Below, piece after piece: positions 6,944-13,088 of a stretch of 13,088 nucleotides of DNA. The stretch lies in the NCBI GenBank assembly GCA_024278285.1, contig JAJRTM010000658.1, forward strand, positions 1 to 13,088, written 5' to 3'. The notes below the pieces were generated by a model. That model was given only the letters and a program-made list of their open reading frames with translations, was not told the origin of the DNA and ran no database searches. This DNA comes from Planctomycetota bacterium. Its GTDB lineage: Bacteria > Planctomycetota > Planctomycetia > Planctomycetales > Planctomycetaceae. The translations under genes were made by a program, and so were the position numbers. Positions within the stretch are counted from its first letter, which is position 1, and the number at the start of each line of letters is the position of its first letter.

Positions 6944-8848
6944 TTACTTAATTTTCTTTGGCTTTCGTTTTTTCTTTTTCACCGGCAGTTGGTAGGTTGG
7001 ATCAAGATAGCTCATGCGGCGTTGAACATCTTCGAAGTCGATAATTCCTGGTGCCAGCTCTTTGTGCGAGACTTCGATTTGATAACCGGGGGCATGATCT
7101 CGCAACAGGACGATTGTATTAAGGATCAAAACCGCTTCAACAGGGTCGTCCGTTTTCTTCAAAACATCCAACAGCACCACAGACGGGTTGACCGCTTCGA
7201 TCAATCCCAGAAATTCCGCGGCTCTGGTTCGGACTAGCAAATTGCTATCATCAGCAGCAAGCTGTTTCGCTTTTTCGATGAAAGGACTCGCCTGTTCTGC
7301 AAAACAACTGCAAACAATCAATCCCCAGTATCGCTGCCAGTCGTTTGTCGAATTCAAAGCTTTTTCTATCTCTGATTTTGCCTTACAGAATGGCAACAGA
7401 CTGATGTTGGCAATTTCATTCAAACGAGCAATTTCCTTTTTATGCGATCGCCCAAAGGCAACCGGATTATCAAACGCTTTTTTGATGAGATAATTTTCCG
7501 GGTAGAGACTTAAATCAGGAAGCCCGTTAACCGTCTTTGACATCAAGCCTCTCAAGCGAGTAAGCGTTTCAGCATATTGGGGGTCACTGGCCAGGTTTTT
7601 AATTTCGTGGGGATCGTTTTTGATATCGTACAACGCTTCGCAGTCGCGTCTTTCAAAGAATTCACGCTGAGCCGCATTCAATTTTCCTTCACGGTACAAC
7701 TTTCGCCATTCCTGAAAAGCAAGCATGCGGTAGCGGTAATTGTTTTGCAGGCCATCGACATTGAACGGCTGATAGTTTCTGACATATTCGAACCGCCCTT
7801 TTCTGATCGTGCGAACCAGGTCGTATTTTTCATCGAAACGGTCTGCGTACCCGAAAGAAAAATCCCGCTGGTTCAATTCTGTCAAGCTAATGTTTTTCCC
7901 CAGAAACGGTTTCCCATCGACTTCAGACGGGACATCAATTCCAGCCAGATTCAAAGCGGTTGGGCCGAAATCGATAAAGTTAACGAAGCCGGGAATTCGT
8001 GAACCGATTGCAGCCGGGGCAAGGTGTTTATAATTTTCCGGCACACGCACCACCAACGGCACATGCAGGCCACTTTCATAAGCATACCCCTTGCCCCTGG
8101 GGAGAACTCCGCCATGATCGCCGAAGTAAAACAGAAACGTATCTTCCAGCAAACCTTCTTCGCGAAGCTGCTCGACAATCGCTCCAATCTGGGTATCGAC
8201 TTTGCGAATATTGTCGCGATAGCGGGCGTTTGTGTATCGAAACGTAGGGGTATTGGGATGATACGGAGCAACAAAAACTGTTTCGGGATCGGTAACGGTC
8301 GCGTCGTTTTTCATCGACTCAGCAGAAAAGTGCAACGAGCTTTCGTGGGTTGTTGTGAAACTTTGCTGATGAAAAAAAGGTTGCCCCGGTTTCCGAGAAT
8401 GCCAGGAAGCTTTGCGTGAAGTTTCATCCCAAATCGGTCTTCCCTGTATTGCGTTGTAATCGGTTTTTACATTGTTCGTCGTGTGATAGCCGGCCCGTCT
8501 TAAATAGACAGGAAACATTTCCAGCCCTTCTGGAAGTGGCACTAATTTGTATTTGCGATGATATTGCGTCCCGATGCGCGGGGCATAACATCCGGTAATC
8601 AGCGTTGAACGAGCCACCGAACAGACCGGGCTGTTGGAGAAAGCATTATCAAAGATCAAACCATGCTCAGCCATTTTCGAAATCGCAGGCGTTTCTGCAC
8701 CATGTTCATCGAACAGTTTGAGATAATGCGTTGAATTATCCTCAGATATTAACCAGACAATATTCGGTCGCCTTGCTGAACGGGCGGGAGTTGATACAGA
8801 GCAGAAAAAGAGAAAAAGCAGGCAGGTGATCAAGAATATTTTTTTCAT
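6944..8848 (-). CDS. Exported sulfatase with helical-repeat C-terminal region
   Basis: This 634-residue type I (formylglycine) sulfatase is predicted to hydrolyse sulfate esters, probably on polysaccharides, outside the cytoplasm. A signal peptide ends around ARSA (residues 21-25). PNIVWLISEDNS (28-39) supplies metal-binding E36/D37/N38. PVCSVARSTLITG (74-86) holds the Cys76 expected to become formylglycine. The second metal and active-site block is FGDHGG (242-247), with K253 in RGKGYAYESG. Residue 78 is Val where the usual C-x-P/A-x-R motif has Pro or Ala; Ala follows at 79 and Arg at 80. About residues 470-600 are helical, with HEAT-like spacing, and the protein ends in a Lys/Arg-rich tail (KKKKRKPKK). 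The substrate is unknown. It lies 22 nt downstream of a secreted unknown gene and 44 nt upstream of the SDR. Maturation needs an FGE or anSME enzyme from elsewhere in the genome. Confidence 0.93.
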   Translation of the reverse strand: MKKIFLITCLLFLFFCSVSTPARSARRPNIVWLISEDNSTHYLKLFDEHGAETPAISKMAEHGLIFDNAFSNSPVCSVARSTLITGCYAPRIGTQYHRKYKLVPLPEGLEMFPVYLRRAGYHTTNNVKTDYNAIQGRPIWDETSRKASWHSRKPGQPFFHQQSFTTTHESSLHFSAESMKNDATVTDPETVFVAPYHPNTPTFRYTNARYRDNIRKVDTQIGAIVEQLREEGLLEDTFLFYFGDHGGVLPRGKGYAYESGLHVPLVVRVPENYKHLAPAAIGSRIPGFVNFIDFGPTALNLAGIDVPSEVDGKPFLGKNISLTELNQRDFSFGYADRFDEKYDLVRTIRKGRFEYVRNYQPFNVDGLQNNYRYRMLAFQEWRKLYREGKLNAAQREFFERRDCEALYDIKNDPHEIKNLASDPQYAETLTRLRGLMSKTVNGLPDLSLYPENYLIKKAFDNPVAFGRSHKKEIARLNEIANISLLPFCKAKSEIEKALNSTNDWQRYWGLIVCSCFAEQASPFIEKAKQLAADDSNLLVRTRAAEFLGLIEAVNPSVVLLDVLKKTDDPVEAVLILNTIVLLRDHAPGYQIEVSHKELAPGIIDFEDVQRRMSYLDPTYQLPVKKKKRKPKKIK

Positions 8849-8870
8849 CGTGTTTTATTCTATTGAATTT

Positions 8871-9620
8871 CTAATCGGTATATTTGTGACAAGAAAGATA
8901 CGACTCGTTAAAGCCAATTTTCTTTGTCAGTTTCACTGAATTATTGATATCAATAACCAAAAGGGACCGTTGCTGATTGGTAAGGATTTCAGCAATTTCG
9001 TCATCATTCAGTTTTGATACTTTTCTCAGAGCCAATACATAATTCACCGTCTCAATACCTTTAGTAGAGAATATCGCCCGATGAATTGGTAGTGATACAT
9101 CATTATAATTTCGTCTCGTCGTATTTTTCATTTCCTTGAGCTGCTGCCTGGTAATTCCATACTTCTCCACAAACAGTTTTCTGCTTAACGCCAGTAATCC
9201 TTCTCTATGCAGCAATAGCGCCCGTAATGCTGATCGCTCGGCCTCATTGAGTATCACAAAGGCAAGGAGGGTAACCTTGCTGTCCTCGCCGGGGCCATTG
9301 GAATCTAATCGTATGTTTTCAGTTAATTTGTCAGATCTTCTTAAATTTCCCAGCGTCTCTTTTTTCAAAGTGCTTTGGATCTCTTTGCTCAGTGGGATGA
9401 TTTTGTTATCAACGAATAAAAAGTTATCGCCAAGCCATTTGTTGGCTGGTTGATAAAAACCTGTCAACGCCAATCCTCTATCGTGAAGTAGACCCAGATT
9501 GATGAAGGTGTGAATCGCTCTGTCAGCCTGATCTTCCGGCTTGCGAGAAATATCATCGGCAGGCAGGCATGTGCAGAATAAAAAATATGCGACAGGCACG
9601 ATACAGTATTTGTTTATCAT
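8871..9620 (-). CDS. Secreted hypothetical protein
   Basis: I do not recognise a named family for this 249-residue product. A hydrophobic N-terminus (about residues 5-19, ending CTCLPADD) indicates export. It is not a convincing lipobox, though a lipoprotein is possible. The rest is mainly predicted helical and charged, with two (L/I)TxxQ-like segments (156-160 ITRQQ and 213-217 LTNQQ) reminiscent of helical periplasmic proteins. That resemblance is weak. Two cysteines sit in the leader and one near the C-terminus (C244). A GAAGGA ribosome binding site lies about 11-12 nt before the ATG. It is the second gene of the leftward operon: 45 nt after the C92-type hydrolase gene and 22 nt before the sulfatase gene, so co-expression with both is likely. 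Confidence 0.75.
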   Translation of the reverse strand: MINKYCIVPVAYFLFCTCLPADDISRKPEDQADRAIHTFINLGLLHDRGLALTGFYQPANKWLGDNFLFVDNKIIPLSKEIQSTLKKETLGNLRRSDKLTENIRLDSNGPGEDSKVTLLAFVILNEAERSALRALLLHREGLLALSRKLFVEKYGITRQQLKEMKNTTRRNYNDVSLPIHRAIFSTKGIETVNYVLALRKVSKLNDDEIAEILTNQQRSLLVIDINNSVKLTKKIGFNESYLSCHKYTD

Positions 9621-9665
9621 CGAACAGAAATTCCTTCTTTTGTATCGTTGTCTTTCATATCATTG

Positions 9666-10391
9666 TTAATCTCTACAGGGAATCAATTGTCTCATCTTAC
9701 TGTAACAGTGACTGGTGCAAGTTTTGGTATCATTCCAAACTCGACTGCACCAGCTTTCTGTTTTGGGAACAGGAGCAATAGGAAGAGCCACCTTTAATAT
9801 AGTCCCAGAGCGATAGACATTGGCTTGCAGGATTCCTTCAAACAGACTGGCTGGCGAAACACGAGGCGGTTTGTTGGCTCGCAACAGGTCGATAGCGATC
9901 AAGGCATCGGTGACGTATTCCGAGCAATGGATCCCTTTGGCTCTGTTCCCTGTCAAATGCTGCTTAATAGAGTAAGATCTGCCAAGTTGTTCATCGAGCG
10001 CGTTCCTCAATTGTTCAGACTGGTTCGGATTCAAGTTGTTGCAAGGATGAAGGAAAGAAATGGCATCCGGGGAAGATTCTTCAAGGTAGTCGCTGAGTTT
10101 ACTCTTTCGCACTCCATGCTTGCGTGCGCTATCGTAAACAATCCAGCCCGGTCCTTTTCGTTCGGGGACCACGATCGCAACATGAGTGAAGGGAGATCGC
10201 GTGTAAAGTTTCACACTCAGACATTTGCCACGATGAAAGATCAAACTGCCGGCTTTTAACTCGCTCCCGGCTGTTTCTACTGCCTGATGATGAGGTTGCG
10301 TGAGGATTGCTTCTGCAAAAATATTCGATCCACATAATCCGTTAAGCAGAAAGCTAATCGCAACAAATATCGTAGATATCCTTTGAATCAT
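9666..10391 (-). CDS. Secreted YiiX/C92-type (permuted NlpC/P60) cysteine hydrolase
   Basis: The 241-residue product resembles the YiiX/YebB (Peptidase_C92, DUF830) group of permuted papain-fold hydrolases. GSLIFHRGKCLSVKLYTRSPFTHVAIVV (residues 48-75) carries the catalytic His70, and GIHCSEYVTDAL (153-164) carries the nucleophile Cys156. A signal peptide ends near NIFAEA (23-28). Relatives cleave amide bonds in peptidoglycan or protein, or act on lipids; the substrate here is unknown. The last 30 residues hold four cysteines (C215, C225, C229, C239), unusual for the family. I chose the start at 10391, not the open frame's earlier ATG, because AGGAGGG lies 6 nt upstream and a signal peptide begins there. 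It is the first gene of the leftward operon. Confidence 0.82.
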   Translation of the reverse strand: MIQRISTIFVAISFLLNGLCGSNIFAEAILTQPHHQAVETAGSELKAGSLIFHRGKCLSVKLYTRSPFTHVAIVVPERKGPGWIVYDSARKHGVRKSKLSDYLEESSPDAISFLHPCNNLNPNQSEQLRNALDEQLGRSYSIKQHLTGNRAKGIHCSEYVTDALIAIDLLRANKPPRVSPASLFEGILQANVYRSGTILKVALPIAPVPKTESWCSRVWNDTKTCTSHCYSKMRQLIPCRD

Positions 10392-10669
10392 TGTGATCCC
10401 TCCTGCCTTCACAACGTTGTCGTGATAAAACCGGTTCAAAAAAGTTACACTGTTTCCGCTTATTATGCAATAAAATTCATCAAGTAAGCTGATGGTGATC
10501 TGTAATATTCGCCAGAGAACAGGGGCCATCAACTTGCATCGGCAATAGGATAAACGGTAATATACGCTCAAGCAGTAGGTTGATTCTTAATCGCTGCTGC
10601 GGAAAATCTTTTTCTTTATAAGCTTCAAAGGAATCGGTTTTATCGTGTGTTGGCTTTTTAATTTATTGA
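10392..10669. promoter_or_regulatory. Divergent promoter region between the hydrolase operon and floA
   Basis: The leftward four-gene operon and rightward floA start from opposite ends of this 278-nt space, so promoters for both should lie here. No -35/-10 pair is good enough to assign. The best weak match for floA is TTGCAT (10534-10539), 18 nt, TAATAT (10558-10563). For the operon only an isolated CATAAT on the - strand near 10463 is visible. The region is AT-rich toward floA. Confidence 0.5.
10398..10404 (-). promoter_or_regulatory. Strong ribosome binding site fixing the C92 hydrolase start
   Basis: On the - strand AGGAGGG sits 6 nt before the ATG at 10391. This settles the start over the in-frame ATG at 10571. 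Just upstream, at 10411-10420, is the perfect 10-bp palindrome ACAACGTTGT, which could be an operator or a chance palindrome. Confidence 0.75.
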
Positions 10670-11650
10670 ATGCAAAGAAACTCTGTAGATCGGGATAGAG
10701 AAATGCCTCAAATTCTTTTCATGGCAATCACATTTTTTGCTGTCGTTATGATGATTGTCTTTCTGGTCCTGTTCAGTAAGTATTTCCACCTTTGGTTGCG
10801 TGGCTTTACTTCAGGTTCGCATGTGGGGCCTATTCGTCTGGTTTTGATGTCACTGCGAAAAGTGAATCCTCATACGATTATCGATTCCCGAATTATGGCG
10901 GTTCAGGCGGGGCTTCCTTCCATTCCGATCGTTGCTATTGAAGCACATTACCTGGCAGGTGGAAATGTCAGGCGGGTTGTTCAGGCTTTGATTGCTGCTC
11001 AGCGGGCAAAAATCGAACTTAATTGGGATACTGCTTCTGCGATTGACCTGGCTGGTCGGGATGTTGTTGGCGCGGTTCGCACAAGCGTCGATCCCAAAGT
11101 GATCGATTGCCCTGACCCCAAAAGGCATTCTCGCAGTACTTTGGATGGTGTATCAAAAGATGGGATCCAATTAAAAGCCCGTGCACGTGTTACTGTTCGC
11201 ACCAACCTGTCTCAACTTGTCGGAGGGGCAACTGAAGATACGATTATTGCTCGCGTTGGCGAAGGTATCATTTCTGCAATTGGTTCTTGTAACAACCATA
11301 AAGAAGTTCTGTCCAATCCGATGTTAATCGCCAAAGCGGTCCTCGATAAAAGCCTGGATGCACAAACCGCTTATGAAATCGTTTCCATCGATATCGCCGA
11401 TATCGATGTGGGCGATAATATTGGTGCTCGTCTGCAAGCCGACCAGGCAGAAGCAGATGTGCGGGTGGCTCGCGCGAAAGCGGAAGAAAAACGTGCTAAC
11501 GCTGTTGCGACTGAGGCGGAAATGACTGCATTAACACAGGAAAACAGAGCGCACGTTGTGTTGGCAGAAGCCGAGATTCCCAAAGCGATGAGCGAAGCAT
11601 TTCGCTCTGGAAATTTACGATCAGGAAATGCAAAGCCAGCAGCAGGTTAA
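10670..11650 (+). CDS. floA: Flotillin-like protein FloA
   Basis: This 326-residue protein matches the bacterial flotillin-like FloA (YqfA, UPF0365) family, which scaffolds functional membrane microdomains. It has one membrane segment or hairpin (about 15-36). The conserved [21 protein letters not shown] block spans 93-113, [13 protein letters not shown] is at 124-136, and [18 protein letters not shown] is at 183-200. [25 protein letters not shown] (239-263) leads into an Ala/Glu-rich coiled coil to about 312. Compared with Bacillus FloA from memory, a charged insertion (about 148-158, [11 protein letters not shown]) interrupts the segment after PKVID. The start is uncertain: ATG 10703 (residue 12) would put the membrane segment nearer the N-terminus, as in relatives, and neither ATG has a good ribosome binding site. 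No NfeD-type partner gene is adjacent. Confidence 0.94.
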   Translation: MQRNSVDRDREMPQILFMAITFFAVVMMIVFLVLFSKYFHLWLRGFTSGSHVGPIRLVLMSLRKVNPHTIIDSRIMAVQAGLPSIPIVAIEAHYLAGGNVRRVVQALIAAQRAKIELNWDTASAIDLAGRDVVGAVRTSVDPKVIDCPDPKRHSRSTLDGVSKDGIQLKARARVTVRTNLSQLVGGATEDTIIARVGEGIISAIGSCNNHKEVLSNPMLIAKAVLDKSLDAQTAYEIVSIDIADIDVGDNIGARLQADQAEADVRVARAKAEEKRANAVATEAEMTALTQENRAHVVLAEAEIPKAMSEAFRSGNLRSGNAKPAAG

Positions 11651-11886
11651 GCAAAGGCTCGTAACGATTACAACAATTTTGCAATTATTTTCTAAAGACC
11701 GAATGTGTCACTCGTAAGACCGATTTAATCGGAGGGAAAGTTTTCCCACCCACTAATTCGATGACTTCATTCAGGTAGAGTAGTGAAGAACTTTCTGCCC
11801 CAATTATAACTTGTACTATTTTGGCAGGTTACACTTACACGGTGCCAATTCATCTCTTTTTTATTACAGAATATTTCTGTTTTAGT

Positions 11887-11914
11887 TTGAGTTTGGCCCC
11901 GCATTTGCTATTAT
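11887..11914 (+). promoter_or_regulatory. Candidate sigma-70-type promoter for the 69-residue gene
   Basis: TTGAGT (11887-11892), 16 nt, then TATTAT (11909-11914) gives 4 of 6 and 5 of 6 matches to the -35 and -10 consensus. It would produce a leader of about 150 nt. A second possible -10, TTATAG at about 11934-11939, lies just downstream. Confidence 0.45.
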
Positions 11915-12033
11915 TTAAGCAAGTGATTGTTGCGTTATAGTAAAAAAGCCCGGCAAGAATGTCGCTGATTCTCTTTTGTGAGAGAGTGAGTGGCTGATGA
12001 CGGGATTAAATCGTCGGTATCAGAAAAGGGATG

Positions 12034-12062
12034 TTCGGAGGCCGACTTCCGAAATAGGAGGG
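12034..12062 (+). promoter_or_regulatory. Leader hairpin next to a strong ribosome binding site
   Basis: TTCGGA (12034-12039) pairs with TCCGAA (12048-12053) around an 8-nt loop. It ends 2 nt before AGGAGGG (12056-12062), which is 10 nt upstream of the ATG at 12073. The hairpin is close enough to affect ribosome access. No known riboswitch class is recognised. Confidence 0.5.
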
Positions 12063-12072
12063 TGTTATACCC

Positions 12073-12282
12073 ATGACTGATCAACGAAAAGTAGAACTAA
12101 CCACACGTCAGCAGGACTTGCTCCTTCAAGGTTTGAGGTATATTCGCAGTTCTGTAAAACTACGAAGAGAAGACCCGACCCCGGAGCTTACACAACAGCG
12201 TTCTGAACAACTAGAGGAACTTCTGCATCTTTCTTCTTTGATTGAAGGAAGTTCCCGCGCAGAAATGATGCTTCAATCCTGA
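12073..12282 (+). CDS. Small hypothetical protein, 69 residues
   Basis: I do not recognise a family. The product is short, charged and probably all-helical: a first helix around LTTRQQDLLLQGLRYIRSSVKL (residues 9-30) and a second around LTQQRSEQLEELLHLSSLIEG (39-59). This suggests a helical hairpin or small coiled-coil dimer. There is no signal peptide, membrane segment or cysteine, so it is cytoplasmic. It is supported as a real gene by a perfect AGGAGGG 10 nt upstream, a promoter candidate about 160 nt upstream, and a strong intrinsic terminator 60 nt downstream. It forms a single-gene transcript. Role unknown. Confidence 0.78.
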   Translation: MTDQRKVELTTRQQDLLLQGLRYIRSSVKLRREDPTPELTQQRSEQLEELLHLSSLIEGSSRAEMMLQS

Positions 12283-12340
12283 GAAAAACCGGCATCACTT
12301 TTCAGTGCCAGTCTGTGTCAGAATCTATAAGCCAATGAAA

Positions 12341-12374
12341 ACGCCACTCCATGTTACCGGAGTGGCGTTTTTTT
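12341..12374 (+). terminator. Intrinsic terminator of the 69-residue gene
   Basis: ACGCCACTCC (12341-12350) pairs perfectly with GGAGTGGCGT (12359-12368) around the 8-nt loop ATGTTACC. A run of seven T ends at 12374, and A residues precede the stem. This is a textbook rho-independent terminator. Confidence 0.92.
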
Positions 12375-12511
12375 ACGTCTACTTTTCACTTGGCTTCTCT
12401 ATTCTTCATCTCTGGCTGCATATACTGCACACACTCAAGCATGGCACATTTGCTAAACAACAAGTCGAAGTTAAATTTGGTTCTTCCTCTATGTTACTAA
12501 CGTTAAGGGGC

Positions 12512-12756
12512 GTTCGAGAAATAACTGTCGTGATCTTTGGATGACCCAGACGCATCGCGTCTGGGTGACGCAGTCACAAGAGGCCGAGAATGTGATTGAC
12601 CAATATCAATCAACTCCCCACATTTTACAGTCAATATAATTATTTCGAGAATCTTACAATCGATCAAACCACATTCTCGGCTTCCTGTTGCGGTGCAACT
12701 CAGACACTCCGCGTCTGAGCTATCCCTGTAGCGAAATGCGACAGTAATTGTTCGAG
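12512..12756. repeat. Foldback (MITE- or REPIN-like) element of about 245 bp
   Basis: Two imperfect inverted arms of roughly 85-90 nt (about 12512-12597 and 12668-12756) flank an AT-rich centre of about 70 nt. The best-conserved blocks are 12583-12594 against 12670-12681 (12 of 12 complementary, GCCGAGAATGTG), and the outer ends 12513-12530 against 12739-12756 (14 of 18, including ACTGTCG). Each arm carries its own hairpin: 12544-12566 (ACCCAGACGC, loop ATC, GCGTCTGGGT) and 12699-12719 (CTCAGAC...GTCTGAG). No open frame lies inside. Non-autonomous mobility is inferred from shape. I saw no clear target-site duplication. Confidence 0.7.
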
Positions 12757-12948
12757 TGATCCTAAAAGTTTACGACGCTTGCGCAAATTCTCAAAAACAT
12801 AAAGCACGTGACAGTAGGATGGCGTGCTTGCACCTGTTGTTTATACATAAGTTTTAACCGGTATTTTCCAAGAAAGAAATCGTTTGGCATGAAATTTGCG
12901 CGAAAGACACTCCTGTATGTCCACTAAAGAATTATCAGGGATCGACCA

Positions 12949-12954
12949 GGGAGG
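12949..12954 (+). promoter_or_regulatory. Ribosome binding site of the transposase
   Basis: GGGAGG lies 6 nt before the ATG at 12961. This supports that start over the out-of-frame ATG at 12917. An in-frame stop at 12925-12927 excludes any longer N-terminus. Confidence 0.7.
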
Positions 12955-12960
12955 TTCGGG

Positions 12961-13088
12961 ATGTGTCAGGGGATTGCTGCGGAACTTATGGGAATCAATT
13001 TGGGGGATAAACGATTGAATCGACGAGCTGAAATTGTGATCGAGTCGCTGGCTGTTAATCCGGCAGGGAGTATCAATGCGGCCTGCCA
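12961..13088 (+). CDS. Tn5-type (IS4 superfamily) transposase, N-terminal fragment
   Basis: Only 42 codons are inside the window. They read MCQGIAAELMGINLGDKRLN and continue RRAEIVIESLAVNPAGSINAAC. This matches the N-terminal Tn5-type transposase DNA-binding domain, in which an LGDxRR-like turn is followed by a helix and a small-residue ASI-type motif before the conserved A/G-C segment. In Tn5 this region contacts the element end. The frame is intact as far as it can be seen. Catalytic DDE residues lie beyond the window, so activity cannot be judged. Confidence 0.8.
   Translation, partial: MCQGIAAELMGINLGDKRLNRRAEIVIESLAVNPAGSINAAC

Larger units (their letters stand above)
11651..12072. other. 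Intergenic region upstream of the 69-residue gene
   Basis: No gene is seen. After floA there is no clear terminator. Short dyads occur at about 11721-11733 (CCGAT...ATCGG) and about 11733-11748 (GGGAAA...TTTCCC), neither with a T tract. The right half holds a promoter candidate (11887-11914) and a leader of about 150 nt with several potential stems, described separately. Confidence 0.6.
12283..12960. other. Intergenic region with terminator, foldback element and IS end
   Basis: No gene is seen. In order it holds an intrinsic terminator (12341-12374), a foldback element of about 245 bp (12512-12756), an isolated 7-bp dyad at 12802-12829 (AAGCACG and CGTGCTT around 14 nt), and the left end of an insertion sequence from 12834. 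An open frame at 12305-12544 reads through the terminator and is not credible. Confidence 0.65.
12834..13088 (+). mobile_element. Left end of a Tn5/IS50-like insertion sequence (IS4 superfamily), truncated by the window
   Basis: The 19-bp CTGTTGTTTATACATAAGT at 12834-12852 matches the IS50 outside end (CTGACTCTTATACACAAGT) at 14 of 19 positions, including the terminal CTG and the TTATACA DnaA-box-like core. It lies 127 nt upstream of a transposase start, similar in order to the IS50 layout. The right end and the second copy of any 9-bp target duplication (candidate left copy 12825-12833) are beyond the window. Confidence 0.72.

Noticed and set aside
10534..10563. TTGCAT-18-TAATAT as a firm floA promoter
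   Set aside because: Matches are too weak and the spacing non-optimal; kept only as a note under the divergent promoter region.
10392..10571. N-terminal extension of the C92 hydrolase frame to ATG 10571
   Set aside because: The strong AGGAGGG site and signal peptide both place the start at 10391; the extension would bury the signal peptide inside the protein.
11915..12062. Known riboswitch in the leader of the 69-residue gene
   Set aside because: Short stems are present, but I could not match conserved core sequences of any riboswitch class.
12305..12544. Open frame of 79 codons after the 69-residue gene
   Set aside because: It reads through the stem and T run of a strong intrinsic terminator and into the foldback element; no ribosome binding site.
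12917..12960. ATG at 12917 as an alternative or frameshifted transposase start
   Set aside because: It is in a different frame that ends soon after; the transposase frame has its own ribosome binding site and no homology is lost by starting at 12961.

Overview
The window looks like chromosome from a planctomycete (order Planctomycetales, probably family Planctomycetaceae). The evidence is a giant secreted PSCyt1/DUF1549/DUF1553 cytochrome-like protein, a secreted sulfatase with a helical-repeat tail, a FloA flotillin-like protein, sparse Shine-Dalgarno use at several starts, moderate GC, and intergenic spaces full of paired palindromic repeats. The species cannot be named from sequence alone.

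Layout, left to right. Bases 1-491 hold no convincing gene, but contain a perfect 24-bp inverted repeat pair whose arms are themselves hairpins. Bases 492-3827 (+) encode a 1111-residue exported protein with two CxxCH haem-c type motifs. Bases 3828-4167 hold a small hairpin and two further paired-repeat elements of different sequence. Bases 4168-5205 (+) encode a polysaccharide deacetylase. Bases 5409-6017 (+) encode ribosomal protein uS4 (rpsD), with a promoter candidate, a leader of about 140 nt and a hairpin terminator that can work on both strands.

Bases 10391 down to 6099 (-) form a probable four-gene operon with gaps of 45, 22 and 44 nt. In order of transcription it encodes a secreted YiiX/C92-type cysteine hydrolase, a secreted protein of unknown function, a sulfatase, and a short-chain dehydrogenase/reductase. 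It ends at the same terminator as rpsD. Divergent from it, 10670-11650 (+) encodes the membrane scaffold protein FloA. A 69-residue protein of unknown function follows at 12073-12282, with its own promoter candidate, a structured leader, a strong ribosome binding site and a clear terminator.

The right end holds a foldback element of about 245 bp (12512-12756). After it comes the left end of an insertion sequence: a 19-bp terminus resembling the IS50/Tn5 outside end, then the start of a Tn5-type transposase cut off by the window edge.

Functionally, the exported hydrolases (sulfatase, C92 hydrolase) and the exported cytochrome-like protein fit a polymer-degrading planctomycete lifestyle. rpsD and floA are housekeeping genes. 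I found no obvious defence system, CRISPR array, tRNA or rRNA. The most unusual content is the set of four unrelated palindromic-pair repeat families sharing one architecture, and the uncharacterised sulfatase-centred operon.
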